36,055 nucleotides of DNA from Oscillospiraceae bacterium (GTDB taxonomy: Bacteria; Bacillota; Clostridia; Oscillospirales; Oscillospiraceae). How positions within the stretch are numbered: the stretch's first letter is position 1; each line of letters starts with the position of its first letter. The translations under genes and the position numbers were made by a program. The DNA lies in the NCBI GenBank assembly GCA_020025675.1, contig JAHHRS010000017.1, forward strand, positions 1 to 36,055, given 5' to 3'. Under the pieces are notes generated by a model. That model saw only the letters and a list, made by a program, of their open reading frames with translations. It made no database searches and was not told where the DNA came from. This document shows, in pieces, positions 1 to 7,881 of the stretch.

Positions 1-2
1 TA

Positions 3-257
3 CCGCCGGGAAATGCAGAAGAAAATATTTCCTTTTTAAAGGAAAGGCTTAAAATATATAGCACCATTATGTGTGCCCCGTATATTAAAGAGATAGATTT
101 ACAGAGCGCCGGTTTCAGCGACGAAAGAATTATCTATGAAACTATGGAGTATGCAGGGAAACTGCAGCTTGCAAACGTTCCAAAAGAATCAGCATTAAAG
201 CAATGCCTTGCATATGCACGGAGCTTAAAAAAGAATTTGGAAAAATCTTTGCATTGA
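3..257 (+). CDS. C-terminal end of an unknown protein (5' truncated)
   Basis: An open frame enters from the left edge (first full codon at 3) and ends with TGA at 255-257, giving at least 84 residues. The in-frame ATG at 69 is probably internal because the frame is open upstream and no ribosome binding site precedes it. The peptide is charged and apparently all helical, ends in a Lys-rich tail, and has no membrane segment or motif I recognise. It is the last gene of a + strand unit; the next gene starts 45 bases later. Function unknown. Confidence 0.55.
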   Translation, partial: PPGNAEENISFLKERLKIYSTIMCAPYIKEIDLQSAGFSDERIIYETMEYAGKLQLANVPKESALKQCLAYARSLKKNLEKSLH

Positions 258-259
258 AA

Positions 260-297
260 AACCACCTTCCGCGGGTTAAAATCAGCGGGAGGTGGTT
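260..297 (+). promoter_or_regulatory. Hairpin that buries the ribosome binding site of the 81-residue ORF
   Basis: Bases 260-272 pair with 285-297 as a 13-bp stem around a 12-base loop. The right arm contains GGGAGGTGG (287-295), the ribosome binding site for the ATG at 303. The only imperfection (T268 opposite G289) is a U-G wobble in + strand RNA but an A-C mismatch in minus strand RNA, so the fold favours the + transcript. No T-run follows on the + strand; a short TTTTT follows on the minus strand. It may control translation of the next ORF, act as a weak terminator, or both. Confidence 0.5.
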
Positions 298-302
298 GTT
301 AA

Positions 303-548
303 ATGCTCAAAAAAACTTTAGACCGAATGTTCTCTATGAGGCCCGAGGCATGGTACATATTTTTAAGCTCTGTAAAACTCTGCTGCCTTTTATGTTTGTG
401 TGCCTTTGCACTTTTAAAAGAGTGGAACGGGAATATGAGCGAAAGCTATGTGCTGTATATGACAGCAATTTCATTGATTGAAACATCGCAAGCAGTACTT
501 CTCATAGGAGTCATCGGTTCATTCTGCATTGAAGCAGTTCAAAGCTGA
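303..548 (+). CDS. Small two-helix membrane protein, unknown
   Basis: Predicted 81 residues with ATG at 303, seven bases after a strong GGAGGTGG site. Two hydrophobic segments are visible: about residues 18-39, rich in Cys and Leu (KLCCLLCLCAFALL), and about 51-76 near the C-terminus. They are joined by a short polar stretch (KEWNGNMSES). There is no signal-peptide cleavage site. The stop overlaps the convergent end of rnmV by 10 bases. I do not recognise the family. The strong ribosome binding site and well-formed helices argue that it is real; its shortness argues for caution. Confidence 0.55.
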   Translation: MLKKTLDRMFSMRPEAWYIFLSSVKLCCLLCLCAFALLKEWNGNMSESYVLYMTAISLIETSQAVLLIGVIGSFCIEAVQS

Positions 549-1120
549 AGAGCCAGAAATTCCTCTCTGCTCATAAGTGCGTTAAGTACATCCAAAAGTC
601 CGTCGGCAGTAAGATGTTCAGGCAAATCAAGTTTTTTTATAAGAGATGCCCGTTTTAAACGGCTGCCCTCTCCCCCACTCAGACCTTTAAAATACATATC
701 GGCTTTGCTTATTAGTTCTGTTTTTTCCTTTTCTACCCCATCATCTATTGTTGCGCCTGCTTTAATGAGAGCATTTAACAGAATTTCGGGCCGCATCCCC
801 TCAACACCCAGTTTCCCCTCTTTAGAGGGGATTTTTTTACGTCTTTCTTTACCATATATATCAGGAACATATGCCTGCTTTAAATATTTGGGGGGAACAC
901 ATGACTTAATAAAATTTCTGATTACAAAACCCGCACCGTCTGAGTCGGTTAAAACTATAAGACCCCGCTTTTCAGCCATCTGACGAAGGAGCTTTTGTTT
1001 TTGTCTGTCATTAAATATCCCAAATCCCGATGTCTCTAAAATTACGGCATCCACCACCTGAGAGAGAGCATTCTTATCATATCTTCCCTCTACAACAATA
1101 ACTTCTTTAATTTGTCGCAT
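539..1120 (-). CDS. rnmV: Ribonuclease M5
   Basis: RNase M5 performs the final maturation of 5S rRNA in Gram-positive bacteria. The protein is 193 residues, typical of the family. It opens with a TOPRIM domain: VVEGRYD near residue 9 carries the catalytic Glu, and LTDSDGAG near residue 57 is the DxD metal-binding motif. The C-terminal half is the RNA-binding region. I place the start at ATG 1120, preceded by GGAGAAG, rather than at the upstream TTG at 1138, which has no ribosome binding site. It overlaps the end of holA by 14 bases, so the two are probably translationally coupled. Confidence 0.9.
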   Translation of the reverse strand: MRQIKEVIVVEGRYDKNALSQVVDAVILETSGFGIFNDRQKQKLLRQMAEKRGLIVLTDSDGAGFVIRNFIKSCVPPKYLKQAYVPDIYGKERRKKIPSKEGKLGVEGMRPEILLNALIKAGATIDDGVEKEKTELISKADMYFKGLSGGEGSRLKRASLIKKLDLPEHLTADGLLDVLNALMSREEFLALQL

Positions 1121-2162
1121 TTTCTTCTCCGCTTGCAATCCGCATCATTGTCTCTATAAGCAGACCTTCATCATCAGCTGAACTGCTCTTCATTTTATAA
1201 TCTGCCTCAGCGCACAGTTCAACTGCTCTTTTCAGCTGTTTCAAACTGAAACCTCTTGCCGATTTCATAAGGTTCACTGCCTGAAAGTCGTACTTATATG
1301 CACAGACCTCCATTACATAAGATGTGCCCATATTATTTAACTGGGCAAGCTTAGCAGCGTACAGTTTTCTCATCTGTGCGCCCAAAACAGCTATAAGCAT
1401 TATAGGACTGTTATTTTTATCTGCTAATAGTTCTGCCATCTCTGCAGCTGCATTGTTATACTCACGCTTTGATATATAGTCAGTCATGTCAAACAGCTGA
1501 GCTTCCGGAATATGATTTGCAACTGCCTCCACATCTGCCACTGTCACCTTGTCGCCCTTGGCATAAGCAGTTATTTTGTCTATTTCCGGTATAAGCTTTC
1601 CCATATATTCGCCGCTTATAAATATAAGACGCTGAACCGCCTGTAGATCAATGCTTTTTCCGGCAGCGGCAAAATGTCTCACTACCCAGTTAATAAGAGG
1701 TCCCTGTGCCTGTGCGTTGAAATTTAGATCAAGCGCCTGTTTCTTAATTTCTTTTACAAGCTTTAATTTTCCGTCTATCTTGTCTTCGGAACTGAAAACC
1801 ATTGCTACTGTACAGTATTCCGGAATATCTGAAAAAACAGCAAGGAAATCCTCCGGCGGCTTCATTTTGCCGAAATCCAAGTTCCTTAATTCAACGAACG
1901 TCCGCTCCGTCAAAAATGGCATTGCGTCAACTGCGGCCCTAAGTTCATTTACATTAAGCTCCGGCCCGTCTATTCTTTTATAACTAAAACTGTCCTCTCC
2001 GTCGGGCAAACATACCTGCTTTAATTTAAGAAGATATTGCTCACGAAGGTAGTCTTCTTTTCCCCGTAGGATATACAGCCGTTCGGGTCCATTTTCTTTT
2101 AGCTTTTTTATTTCCTCACTGTAATTTACGTTTTTTTCATTTTTGCTGTTAGTTTTAGCCAT
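1107..2162 (-). CDS. holA: DNA polymerase III delta subunit
   Basis: The delta subunit is part of the clamp loader and opens the beta clamp. This 351-residue protein has the family layout: an N-terminal AAA-like domain beginning after a charged leader (YILRGKEDYLREQ near residue 30), the segment MPFLTERTFVELRNLDF near 82 that matches the beta-contact region, and a C-terminal helical collar domain. The start is preceded by AGGA seven bases upstream. It overlaps comEC by 8 bases and rnmV by 14. comEC-holA is a very common gene pair in Bacillota. Confidence 0.93.
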   Translation of the reverse strand: MAKTNSKNEKNVNYSEEIKKLKENGPERLYILRGKEDYLREQYLLKLKQVCLPDGEDSFSYKRIDGPELNVNELRAAVDAMPFLTERTFVELRNLDFGKMKPPEDFLAVFSDIPEYCTVAMVFSSEDKIDGKLKLVKEIKKQALDLNFNAQAQGPLINWVVRHFAAAGKSIDLQAVQRLIFISGEYMGKLIPEIDKITAYAKGDKVTVADVEAVANHIPEAQLFDMTDYISKREYNNAAAEMAELLADKNNSPIMLIAVLGAQMRKLYAAKLAQLNNMGTSYVMEVCAYKYDFQAVNLMKSARGFSLKQLKRAVELCAEADYKMKSSSADDEGLLIETMMRIASGEENATN

Positions 2163-4431
2163 AATTATTTCCTATTCTTATCTCAACTCTGCCGTCTAAA
2201 TCAGTTCTGGATACAGTATAGCCGTATTTTTCAAAGCTTTCAAGTGTTTCATTGCTTGGGTGACCGAAGCTGTTCCAGCCACAGCTTATTACAGCAGTAT
2301 CAGCGCCTATGCTCGTTAAAAGTTCAGGACAGCTTGAATATTTTGAGCCGTGGTGACCTGCAATCAGCAGCTCGGTGTCCTTTATCTCATGCTTGTCTAT
2401 TAGCTTTCTTTCACCACTTTTTGAAGCATCACCGGTGCAAAGCATATCATAGGAGCCGAAAGATGCCAATATTTTAATATTGGATTCGTTTATATCAGAT
2501 GACTCCCGGGGACTGAAAAGCTTTATTTTCAAACCGCCGTAGTCTATATCTTTGTCCTCTGAAAGGAAATTTATCTCTGTTCCATGCTTAGCCGCACTTG
2601 CCGATATTTCATCATAATATCGGTTATTATCATAGTCAAATTCCGGAATTATGATTTTTTCTACATCGCAAAGCTCCATAAGCTTCGCAACTCCGTTCGC
2701 ATGATCTTTCTGTAAATGGCTAAGTATGAGAAGGTCTATCTTATCCCTACCTCTGCCCTTTAAATAGGATGCCGCAATATCACCTGCGTTCATTCCCTTT
2801 GCCATACCGCCGCAGTCGTAAAGAACTGTTTTATCGTCGTTTATCATAGAAATACACTGCCCCTGCCCTATATCATGTACGGTTATAACACCGCCGCAGT
2901 TTGAATAGGTCAGCTTAGTAATTGAAAAAGCTAAAACAAGACTTAGGGCCGATAAAGATAAGGGAAGAAGAATTTTAGTCCTAAGCTTTGCATTGCTTAG
3001 AAAAGCCAGTATAAATAGTACATAGGTCAAAACAAGCCACATAACACCGTACGGAGTATCCATATACACAGCGGACAGCGGAAGTGATGCCACTAATCGG
3101 GCTGTAAATATTATGTATCGCACAAAATAGGCAAGAATATTTCCGAGGAAAATTGCCGGAGCTTTCAAAACAGCACCCATAAGACAAATTATTCCGCCGC
3201 CGCAGAAACAGACCGATACAGCCCAGAAAACCAATATGTTACTGAGGACAGAATATAATGAAACATATCCAAAATGTATAGCATTTAAAGGCATGGTAAA
3301 TACCATAACAGATAAAGACGAAGCGATAGACGCAACCGGTGCAAGCAGATACTTTTTAACTTTCGGTTTCTTTATTCTATTTAAAATAATTCTGTTAATT
3401 TTTCCCCCAAAGCAATATAAGCCGGCCATCGAAGCAAATGAAAGCTGCAATCCTATACTTGCCGCAGAATAGGGATTTATAAGCAAAATAATGGCAAGGG
3501 CAGCTGAAAGGGATGTGATCAGGTCATTCTCTCTATTAACCAGCGGTGCAATCAGCAAAAGTGTCTGCATTATTCCGGCTCTCATTGCAGACGGGCCGGC
3601 TCCGGTAATTAAGACAAAGAACCATACTATAAAAATACACAGGACGGAGCTGCGCCTGCTATTACCTAAAAGTAATTTTATGAAACCCACAAGATATGAA
3701 ATGTGCATACCGGAAATCGCCACGATATGCATAAGTCCTGCAAGACTCATTGAAGTTTTAAGACTTAAATCTTTATTAAAATCTGCCTTATCCCCTAACA
3801 TAAGAGATTTCATAAAAGGCGATACGTCGGAGGGAAAAAGTTTCTCTGTTAAAGCAGCAATTTTATTATTTAATTTTACAGGAAGTGTAGATATGCTAAA
3901 TCCGCCTTCAGTTACATCAATATCGGATTTAACAGAGGCACTTATAAAAACATTATCCGAAATTCTGCGAAAAGTCCTCTTTCCGTATTGAATATCCGCC
4001 GGACTGAGCTTTGCTTCAAAGCTCAGTATGTCACCGGGCTGAGCCGGGATTGATTTGCTGCCGCCTGAAAAAGCGGTCGCATTTAATCTCGGCAGGTTAT
4101 CCTGCTCTATTTGAATCTTTAAAAGGGTATAATTATCCCCTTTAATCGGATATTCTAAAAGTTTACCGGAAACTTCCATTGTCTGCCCGTCCAGGGCATG
4201 AGCAATGAGAACTGTTCTGTTGTACTTCGAATAAAAACAGCCTAAACCAAAGCTAAACGCAAAGGCAGAGATAACAAAAGCCCTAAGCCATTTTTCCTTT
4301 TTCAGCAGAAGAAAACAACCGACACAAAAGAAGATTATTGCAAGATACGGTAGCAGTTTTGTCGGAATTAGATAGCAAGCCGTAAAAACGGCAGCAGAAA
4401 ATGACAGGGCCCCTATGGCGAGTTTACGCAT
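2155..4431 (-). CDS. comEC: ComEC/Rec2 DNA-uptake channel protein
   Basis: ComEC carries single-stranded DNA across the membrane in natural transformation. The 758-residue protein has N-terminal membrane helices, a small soluble domain (about 60-190), the competence-domain helices (about 220-490, containing HIVAISGMHISYL), and a C-terminal metallo-beta-lactamase-like domain (HDIGQGQ near 524, ILSHLQKDH, and HHGSKYSS). The last domain is proposed to degrade the non-transported strand. The start is ATG 4431 with GAGGG eight bases upstream; the in-frame GTG at 4440 would sit on top of that site. No other competence genes are in the window, so transformability cannot be inferred. Confidence 0.92.
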   Translation of the reverse strand: MRKLAIGALSFSAAVFTACYLIPTKLLPYLAIIFFCVGCFLLLKKEKWLRAFVISAFAFSFGLGCFYSKYNRTVLIAHALDGQTMEVSGKLLEYPIKGDNYTLLKIQIEQDNLPRLNATAFSGGSKSIPAQPGDILSFEAKLSPADIQYGKRTFRRISDNVFISASVKSDIDVTEGGFSISTLPVKLNNKIAALTEKLFPSDVSPFMKSLMLGDKADFNKDLSLKTSMSLAGLMHIVAISGMHISYLVGFIKLLLGNSRRSSVLCIFIVWFFVLITGAGPSAMRAGIMQTLLLIAPLVNRENDLITSLSAALAIILLINPYSAASIGLQLSFASMAGLYCFGGKINRIILNRIKKPKVKKYLLAPVASIASSLSVMVFTMPLNAIHFGYVSLYSVLSNILVFWAVSVCFCGGGIICLMGAVLKAPAIFLGNILAYFVRYIIFTARLVASLPLSAVYMDTPYGVMWLVLTYVLFILAFLSNAKLRTKILLPLSLSALSLVLAFSITKLTYSNCGGVITVHDIGQGQCISMINDDKTVLYDCGGMAKGMNAGDIAASYLKGRGRDKIDLLILSHLQKDHANGVAKLMELCDVEKIIIPEFDYDNNRYYDEISASAAKHGTEINFLSEDKDIDYGGLKIKLFSPRESSDINESNIKILASFGSYDMLCTGDASKSGERKLIDKHEIKDTELLIAGHHGSKYSSCPELLTSIGADTAVISCGWNSFGHPSNETLESFEKYGYTVSRTDLDGRVEIRIGNNYG

Positions 4432-4457
4432 AATACACACCCTCTCGTCATTATAAA

Positions 4458-4487
4458 ACAGCCGCCGGTAATAATTCCGGCGGCTGT
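4458..4487 (-). terminator. Rho-independent terminator after alaS-hinT
   Basis: Eleven-base perfect stem (ACAGCCGCCGG paired with CCGGCGGCTGT) around an 8-base loop, followed on the minus strand by TTTTAT. It lies 10 bases after the hinT stop and 26 bases before comEC, so comEC depends on read-through or on a promoter I cannot identify. Confidence 0.8.
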
Positions 4488-4497
4488 AATTCTACGC

Positions 4498-4845
4498 TTA
4501 GATGATTTTTTCGGAAAGCTTTGTGCCGCCGATTATATGAAAGTGGAGGTGCATTACAGTCTGACCGCCGTATTCACCGCAATTATTCACTATACGGTAG
4601 CCATTTTTAAGTCCTTCTGCCTTTGCGATTTTAGCTATTGCCTCAAAGCAATGAGCAACAAAGGCACTGTTTTTGCCGTTTATATCATCGGCACAGCTTA
4701 TATGCTCCTTGGGAACAACAAGAATATGAACCGGTGCCTGGGGGTTAATGTCGCGGAATGCAAAAACATTCTCATCTTCATATACTTTTTCAGAAGGAAT
4801 ATCCCCTGCTATAATTTTGCAAAAAAGGCAGTCATTATCACTCAT
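4498..4845 (-). CDS. hinT: HIT family nucleotide hydrolase (HinT-like)
   Basis: HinT proteins are small purine nucleoside phosphoramidases and AMP-lysine hydrolases. The predicted 115-residue protein has the N-terminal zinc-type CLFCKII motif, the conserved PQAPVHILVVPKEH segment, and the catalytic histidine triad HLHFHI near the C-terminus. The start is ATG 4845, eight bases after GGAGG; an upstream TTG (4860) overlaps the ribosome binding site. It follows alaS by 31 bases and probably shares its T-box-controlled transcript. That is suggestive, since HinT acts on aminoacyl-adenylates. Confidence 0.92.
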   Translation of the reverse strand: MSDNDCLFCKIIAGDIPSEKVYEDENVFAFRDINPQAPVHILVVPKEHISCADDINGKNSAFVAHCFEAIAKIAKAEGLKNGYRIVNNCGEYGGQTVMHLHFHIIGGTKLSEKII

Positions 4846-4876
4846 TACATTTTCCTCCAAATCTTAATTATTTAAC

Positions 4877-7519
4877 TTATATTCCAAGCTTTCCGGCTAC
4901 AAAGTCATCAACTGCAGCCAATGCATCGTCCAGTTTCAGGACATCGGAAGCACCGCCCATAGCGCTTTCAGGCTTGCCGCCGCCCTTTCCTCCGCAAACC
5001 GCTGTAACAGCCTTAATAATATCTCCGGCTTTAACGCCCAGCTTAACGGAGTTTTTACCGCAGGTTGCATAGAAGGTTATTTTATTATCCTTTACCGCTG
5101 CCAGAACTGCAACAATATTCTCTTCCTTATCTCTCATAAAGTCGCCTGTTTTTCTCATACTGTCAGCAGTAAATTCGGCGTTGGATGCAGTTACCACCTT
5201 GAGAGGTCCAATACTCTTTGCAGACATAAGGAAACCTCTTGCATCATTCAGAGTTTCCTTTTCCTTGTAATGCTCAATGCTCTTCTTCATATCCCGTATT
5301 TCGTTTACCTGCTGTTCAGCCTTGGCAGTAAGTTCGCCGGGATTAGTCTTCATGATAGAGGCAATGTTAAAGAGAAGCTCCTGATTCTTATTCATAATAT
5401 CAAGAGAGAGCTTACCGACAGTTGCTTCAATACGGCGTACGCCGGAGGCAATTGAACTTTCAGACTTCACTCTGAACGGACCCACTTTAGAGGTGTTATC
5501 AAGGTGAGTACCGCCGCAGAGTTCCATAGAGAAGTCACCCATTTCAACGACTCTTACGTTCTCGCCGTATTTTTCACCGAAAAGTGCCATTGCTCCCATG
5601 TTCTTTGCACTCTCAACATCCATAACCTCTGTTACAATGGGATATCCCTCTAAAACAGCATCATTTACAATTTCATTTATTCTGGTCATCTGCTCAGGGC
5701 TGATGGCCTCAAAGTGAGTAAAGTCAAAGCGAAGTCTGTCAGGCTCAACCAGAGAACCTGCCTGATGTACATGATCGCCCAGAACCTCACGCAGTGCTCT
5801 ATGGAGCAGATGTGTTGCGCTGTGTGCTCTGGCAACGGCAAGTCTATGCTCTTTGTCATAGCATACCTTAACGGCATCACCGGTCTTAATCTGGCCTTTG
5901 GTTACAATGCCGTAGTGCATGAACTTATTACCCTTGTTTTTCTGTACATTGCTGACCTTGAATTCAAAGCCGGTACCGAATATTACACCCTTGTCTCCAA
6001 CCTGTCCGCCCATTTCAGCATACATGGTAGTTTTGTCCAGAACAAGAATAGCCTCAGTGCCGGAAGCAACTTCCTCACGAAGTTCCCCATCGGCAACTAT
6101 TGCAAGGACCTTGCCTTCACAATCCTGCTGATCGTATCCAAGGAAAACAGTCTCGGGCATTTCCTTGCCAAACTCAATTCCTGCCCAGCCAAGATCGCCA
6201 AGAGCCTCTCTTGCCTTTCTTGCTCTTACCCTCTGTTCTTCCATAAGGGCTTTAAACTCATCTTCATTTATGCTCATGCCTTCGTCTTCACACATTTCTC
6301 TCGTAAGGTCAACAGGGAATCCGTAGGTATCATAGAGCTTAAATGCGTCAGCGCCGGAAAACACAGTTTCACCTTTTGCCTTGTGCTCTGCAAGAAGATC
6401 CTCAAATATTTTCATACCTGCATCAATAGTGCGGGCAAAATTTTCTTCCTCGGTCTTTATGACCTTAGTAATATAACCCTGCTTTTCACGCAGATCGGGG
6501 TACTGCCCTTCATTTTCCTGAATTACAGTTTCAACGACACGGTAAAGGAAAGGTTCATTCACGCCTAAAAGTTTACCGTGGCGTGCAGCACGGCGGAGCA
6601 GACGGCGGAGAACATAACCTCTGCCCTCGTTGGAGGGAAGAACACCGTCACAAATCATGAAAACAGAGCTTCTTATATGGTCGGTTATAACGCGGAGAGA
6701 CACATCCATTTTATGAGTCTTTCCGTAGTATGCACCGGTAATCTCGCTTACCTTATGGGTGATATTCATAACTGTATCAACATCAAAAAGGGAGTCAACG
6801 TCCTGACATACGACTGCAAGACGTTCAAGTCCCATGCCTGTGTCTATATTTTTCTGGACAAGGTCGGTATAGTGACCCTGGCCGTCATTATCAAACTGTG
6901 AGAACACGTTATTCCATACTTCTATATATCTGTCACAGTCACAGCCGACAGTGCAGTCAGGGCTGCCGCAGCCATACTTTTCGCCCCTGTCGTAATAGAT
7001 TTCAGAGCAGGGACCACAGGGGCCTGCACCGTGCTCCCAGAAGTTATCAGCCTTGCCAAAACGGAATATGCGTTCAGCCGGAATGCCGATTTCCTTATTC
7101 CAGATTTCAAAAGCCTCGTCGTCATTTTCGTAGATTGAGGGATAAAGCCTGTCAGGGTCAAGGCCGACCCAGTCGGGGGAAGTAAGAAACTCCCAGCTCC
7201 AAGCAATAGCCTCATGCTTAAAGTAATCACCAAAGGAGAAGTTACCCAGCATCTCGAAGAAAGTTCCGTGGCGGGAAGTCTTGCCTATATTTTCAATATC
7301 GCCTGTACGAATGCACTTCTGGCATGTGCAAACTCTGTTGCGGGGCGGCACCTGTTCACCCTTAAAGTAGGGTTTCATAGGGGCCATACCGGAGTTTATT
7401 AGAAGAAGACTTGCATCATTCTGCGGGATAAGTGAAAAGCTGGGCAGACGGAGATGTCCTTTAGACTCAAAAAAACTGAGAAACATCTCCCGAAGTTCGT
7501 TAAGACCGAATTTTTTCAT
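4877..7519 (-). CDS. alaS: Alanyl-tRNA synthetase
   Basis: Charges tRNA-Ala with alanine. The 880-residue length fits the bacterial enzyme. Domains in order: class II catalytic core (about 1-240, with RHGTFFEMLGNFSFGDYF), tRNA-recognition helices, editing domain with HSATHLLH near 565 and CGGTH near 665 that bind zinc and clear mischarged Ser or Gly, and the C-Ala domain ending with a Gly-rich GGGKPESAMGG loop. The start is ATG 7519, eight bases after GGAGG. A longer in-frame extension upstream runs through the T-box leader and is not credible. hinT follows. Confidence 0.97.
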   Translation of the reverse strand: MKKFGLNELREMFLSFFESKGHLRLPSFSLIPQNDASLLLINSGMAPMKPYFKGEQVPPRNRVCTCQKCIRTGDIENIGKTSRHGTFFEMLGNFSFGDYFKHEAIAWSWEFLTSPDWVGLDPDRLYPSIYENDDEAFEIWNKEIGIPAERIFRFGKADNFWEHGAGPCGPCSEIYYDRGEKYGCGSPDCTVGCDCDRYIEVWNNVFSQFDNDGQGHYTDLVQKNIDTGMGLERLAVVCQDVDSLFDVDTVMNITHKVSEITGAYYGKTHKMDVSLRVITDHIRSSVFMICDGVLPSNEGRGYVLRRLLRRAARHGKLLGVNEPFLYRVVETVIQENEGQYPDLREKQGYITKVIKTEEENFARTIDAGMKIFEDLLAEHKAKGETVFSGADAFKLYDTYGFPVDLTREMCEDEGMSINEDEFKALMEEQRVRARKAREALGDLGWAGIEFGKEMPETVFLGYDQQDCEGKVLAIVADGELREEVASGTEAILVLDKTTMYAEMGGQVGDKGVIFGTGFEFKVSNVQKNKGNKFMHYGIVTKGQIKTGDAVKVCYDKEHRLAVARAHSATHLLHRALREVLGDHVHQAGSLVEPDRLRFDFTHFEAISPEQMTRINEIVNDAVLEGYPIVTEVMDVESAKNMGAMALFGEKYGENVRVVEMGDFSMELCGGTHLDNTSKVGPFRVKSESSIASGVRRIEATVGKLSLDIMNKNQELLFNIASIMKTNPGELTAKAEQQVNEIRDMKKSIEHYKEKETLNDARGFLMSAKSIGPLKVVTASNAEFTADSMRKTGDFMRDKEENIVAVLAAVKDNKITFYATCGKNSVKLGVKAGDIIKAVTAVCGGKGGGKPESAMGGASDVLKLDDALAAVDDFVAGKLGI

Positions 7520-7571
7520 TGATTTTTCCTCCATTTTTAGCTGTGCGAACGAAAAAGCATAATTATTCTGC

Positions 7572-7832
7572 AAAAAATATACCTCCGCCCCAAAACAGGG
7601 GCGAAGGTTAATACGCGGTACCACCCTGATTTGCTCCTCAAATATATAAATGAAGAGCCTCAGAATATCCTTAACGCTGATAAGCGCTCCAATCTCTCGG
7701 AGTGGCTCGGAAGCGGCCGCCGAATTGAGGCATAAGGTCTCACAGCAAAATGACCTCTCTCTGAAATGCTCTAAATCGGCTCTTTTCGTCACAGCCAAAG
7801 TTATATTAAAATTTTATGCTAAATACAAATAC
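7572..7832 (-). promoter_or_regulatory. T-box leader controlling alaS
   Basis: The minus strand carries the hallmark T-box GGGTGGTACCGCG (at 7614-7626). It is followed by a terminator whose 10-bp stem (7582-7591 with 7598-7607) has one wobble pair and a T-rich tail at 7572-7580. Upstream, GGTC...GACC near 7730-7755 resembles the distal Stem I element, and GGCCGCTTCC (7709-7718) offers a GCC or GCT alanine specifier opposite a GACGAAAAGA stretch. The known mechanism is that uncharged tRNA-Ala pairs with the specifier and the T-box, favouring the antiterminator and allowing alaS expression. The exact specifier triplet is my inference. Confidence 0.9.
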
Positions 7833-7838
7833 AGCTAT

Positions 7839-7867
7839 ATTTTACTCAAATATACCCCTTTTGTCAA
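7839..7867 (-). promoter_or_regulatory. Sigma-A-type promoter of alaS
   Basis: TTGACA (7862-7867) and TAAAAT (7839-7844) are 17 bases apart on the minus strand. This places the transcript start about 310 bases before the alaS ATG, just upstream of the T-box leader and only 15 bases after the trhP stop. Confidence 0.85.
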
Positions 7868-7881
7868 GGGTAAAAGGGCAG

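Noticed and set aside
5714..6568. Long open frame on the + strand opposite alaS
   Set aside because: It lies entirely antisense to the well-conserved alaS, has no ribosome binding site and no recognisable domain; it is a by-product of codon bias.
7520..7798. N-terminal extension of AlaRS by 93 residues
   Set aside because: The extension is a translation of the T-box leader and terminator; the ATG at 7519 with GGAGG fits the family start.
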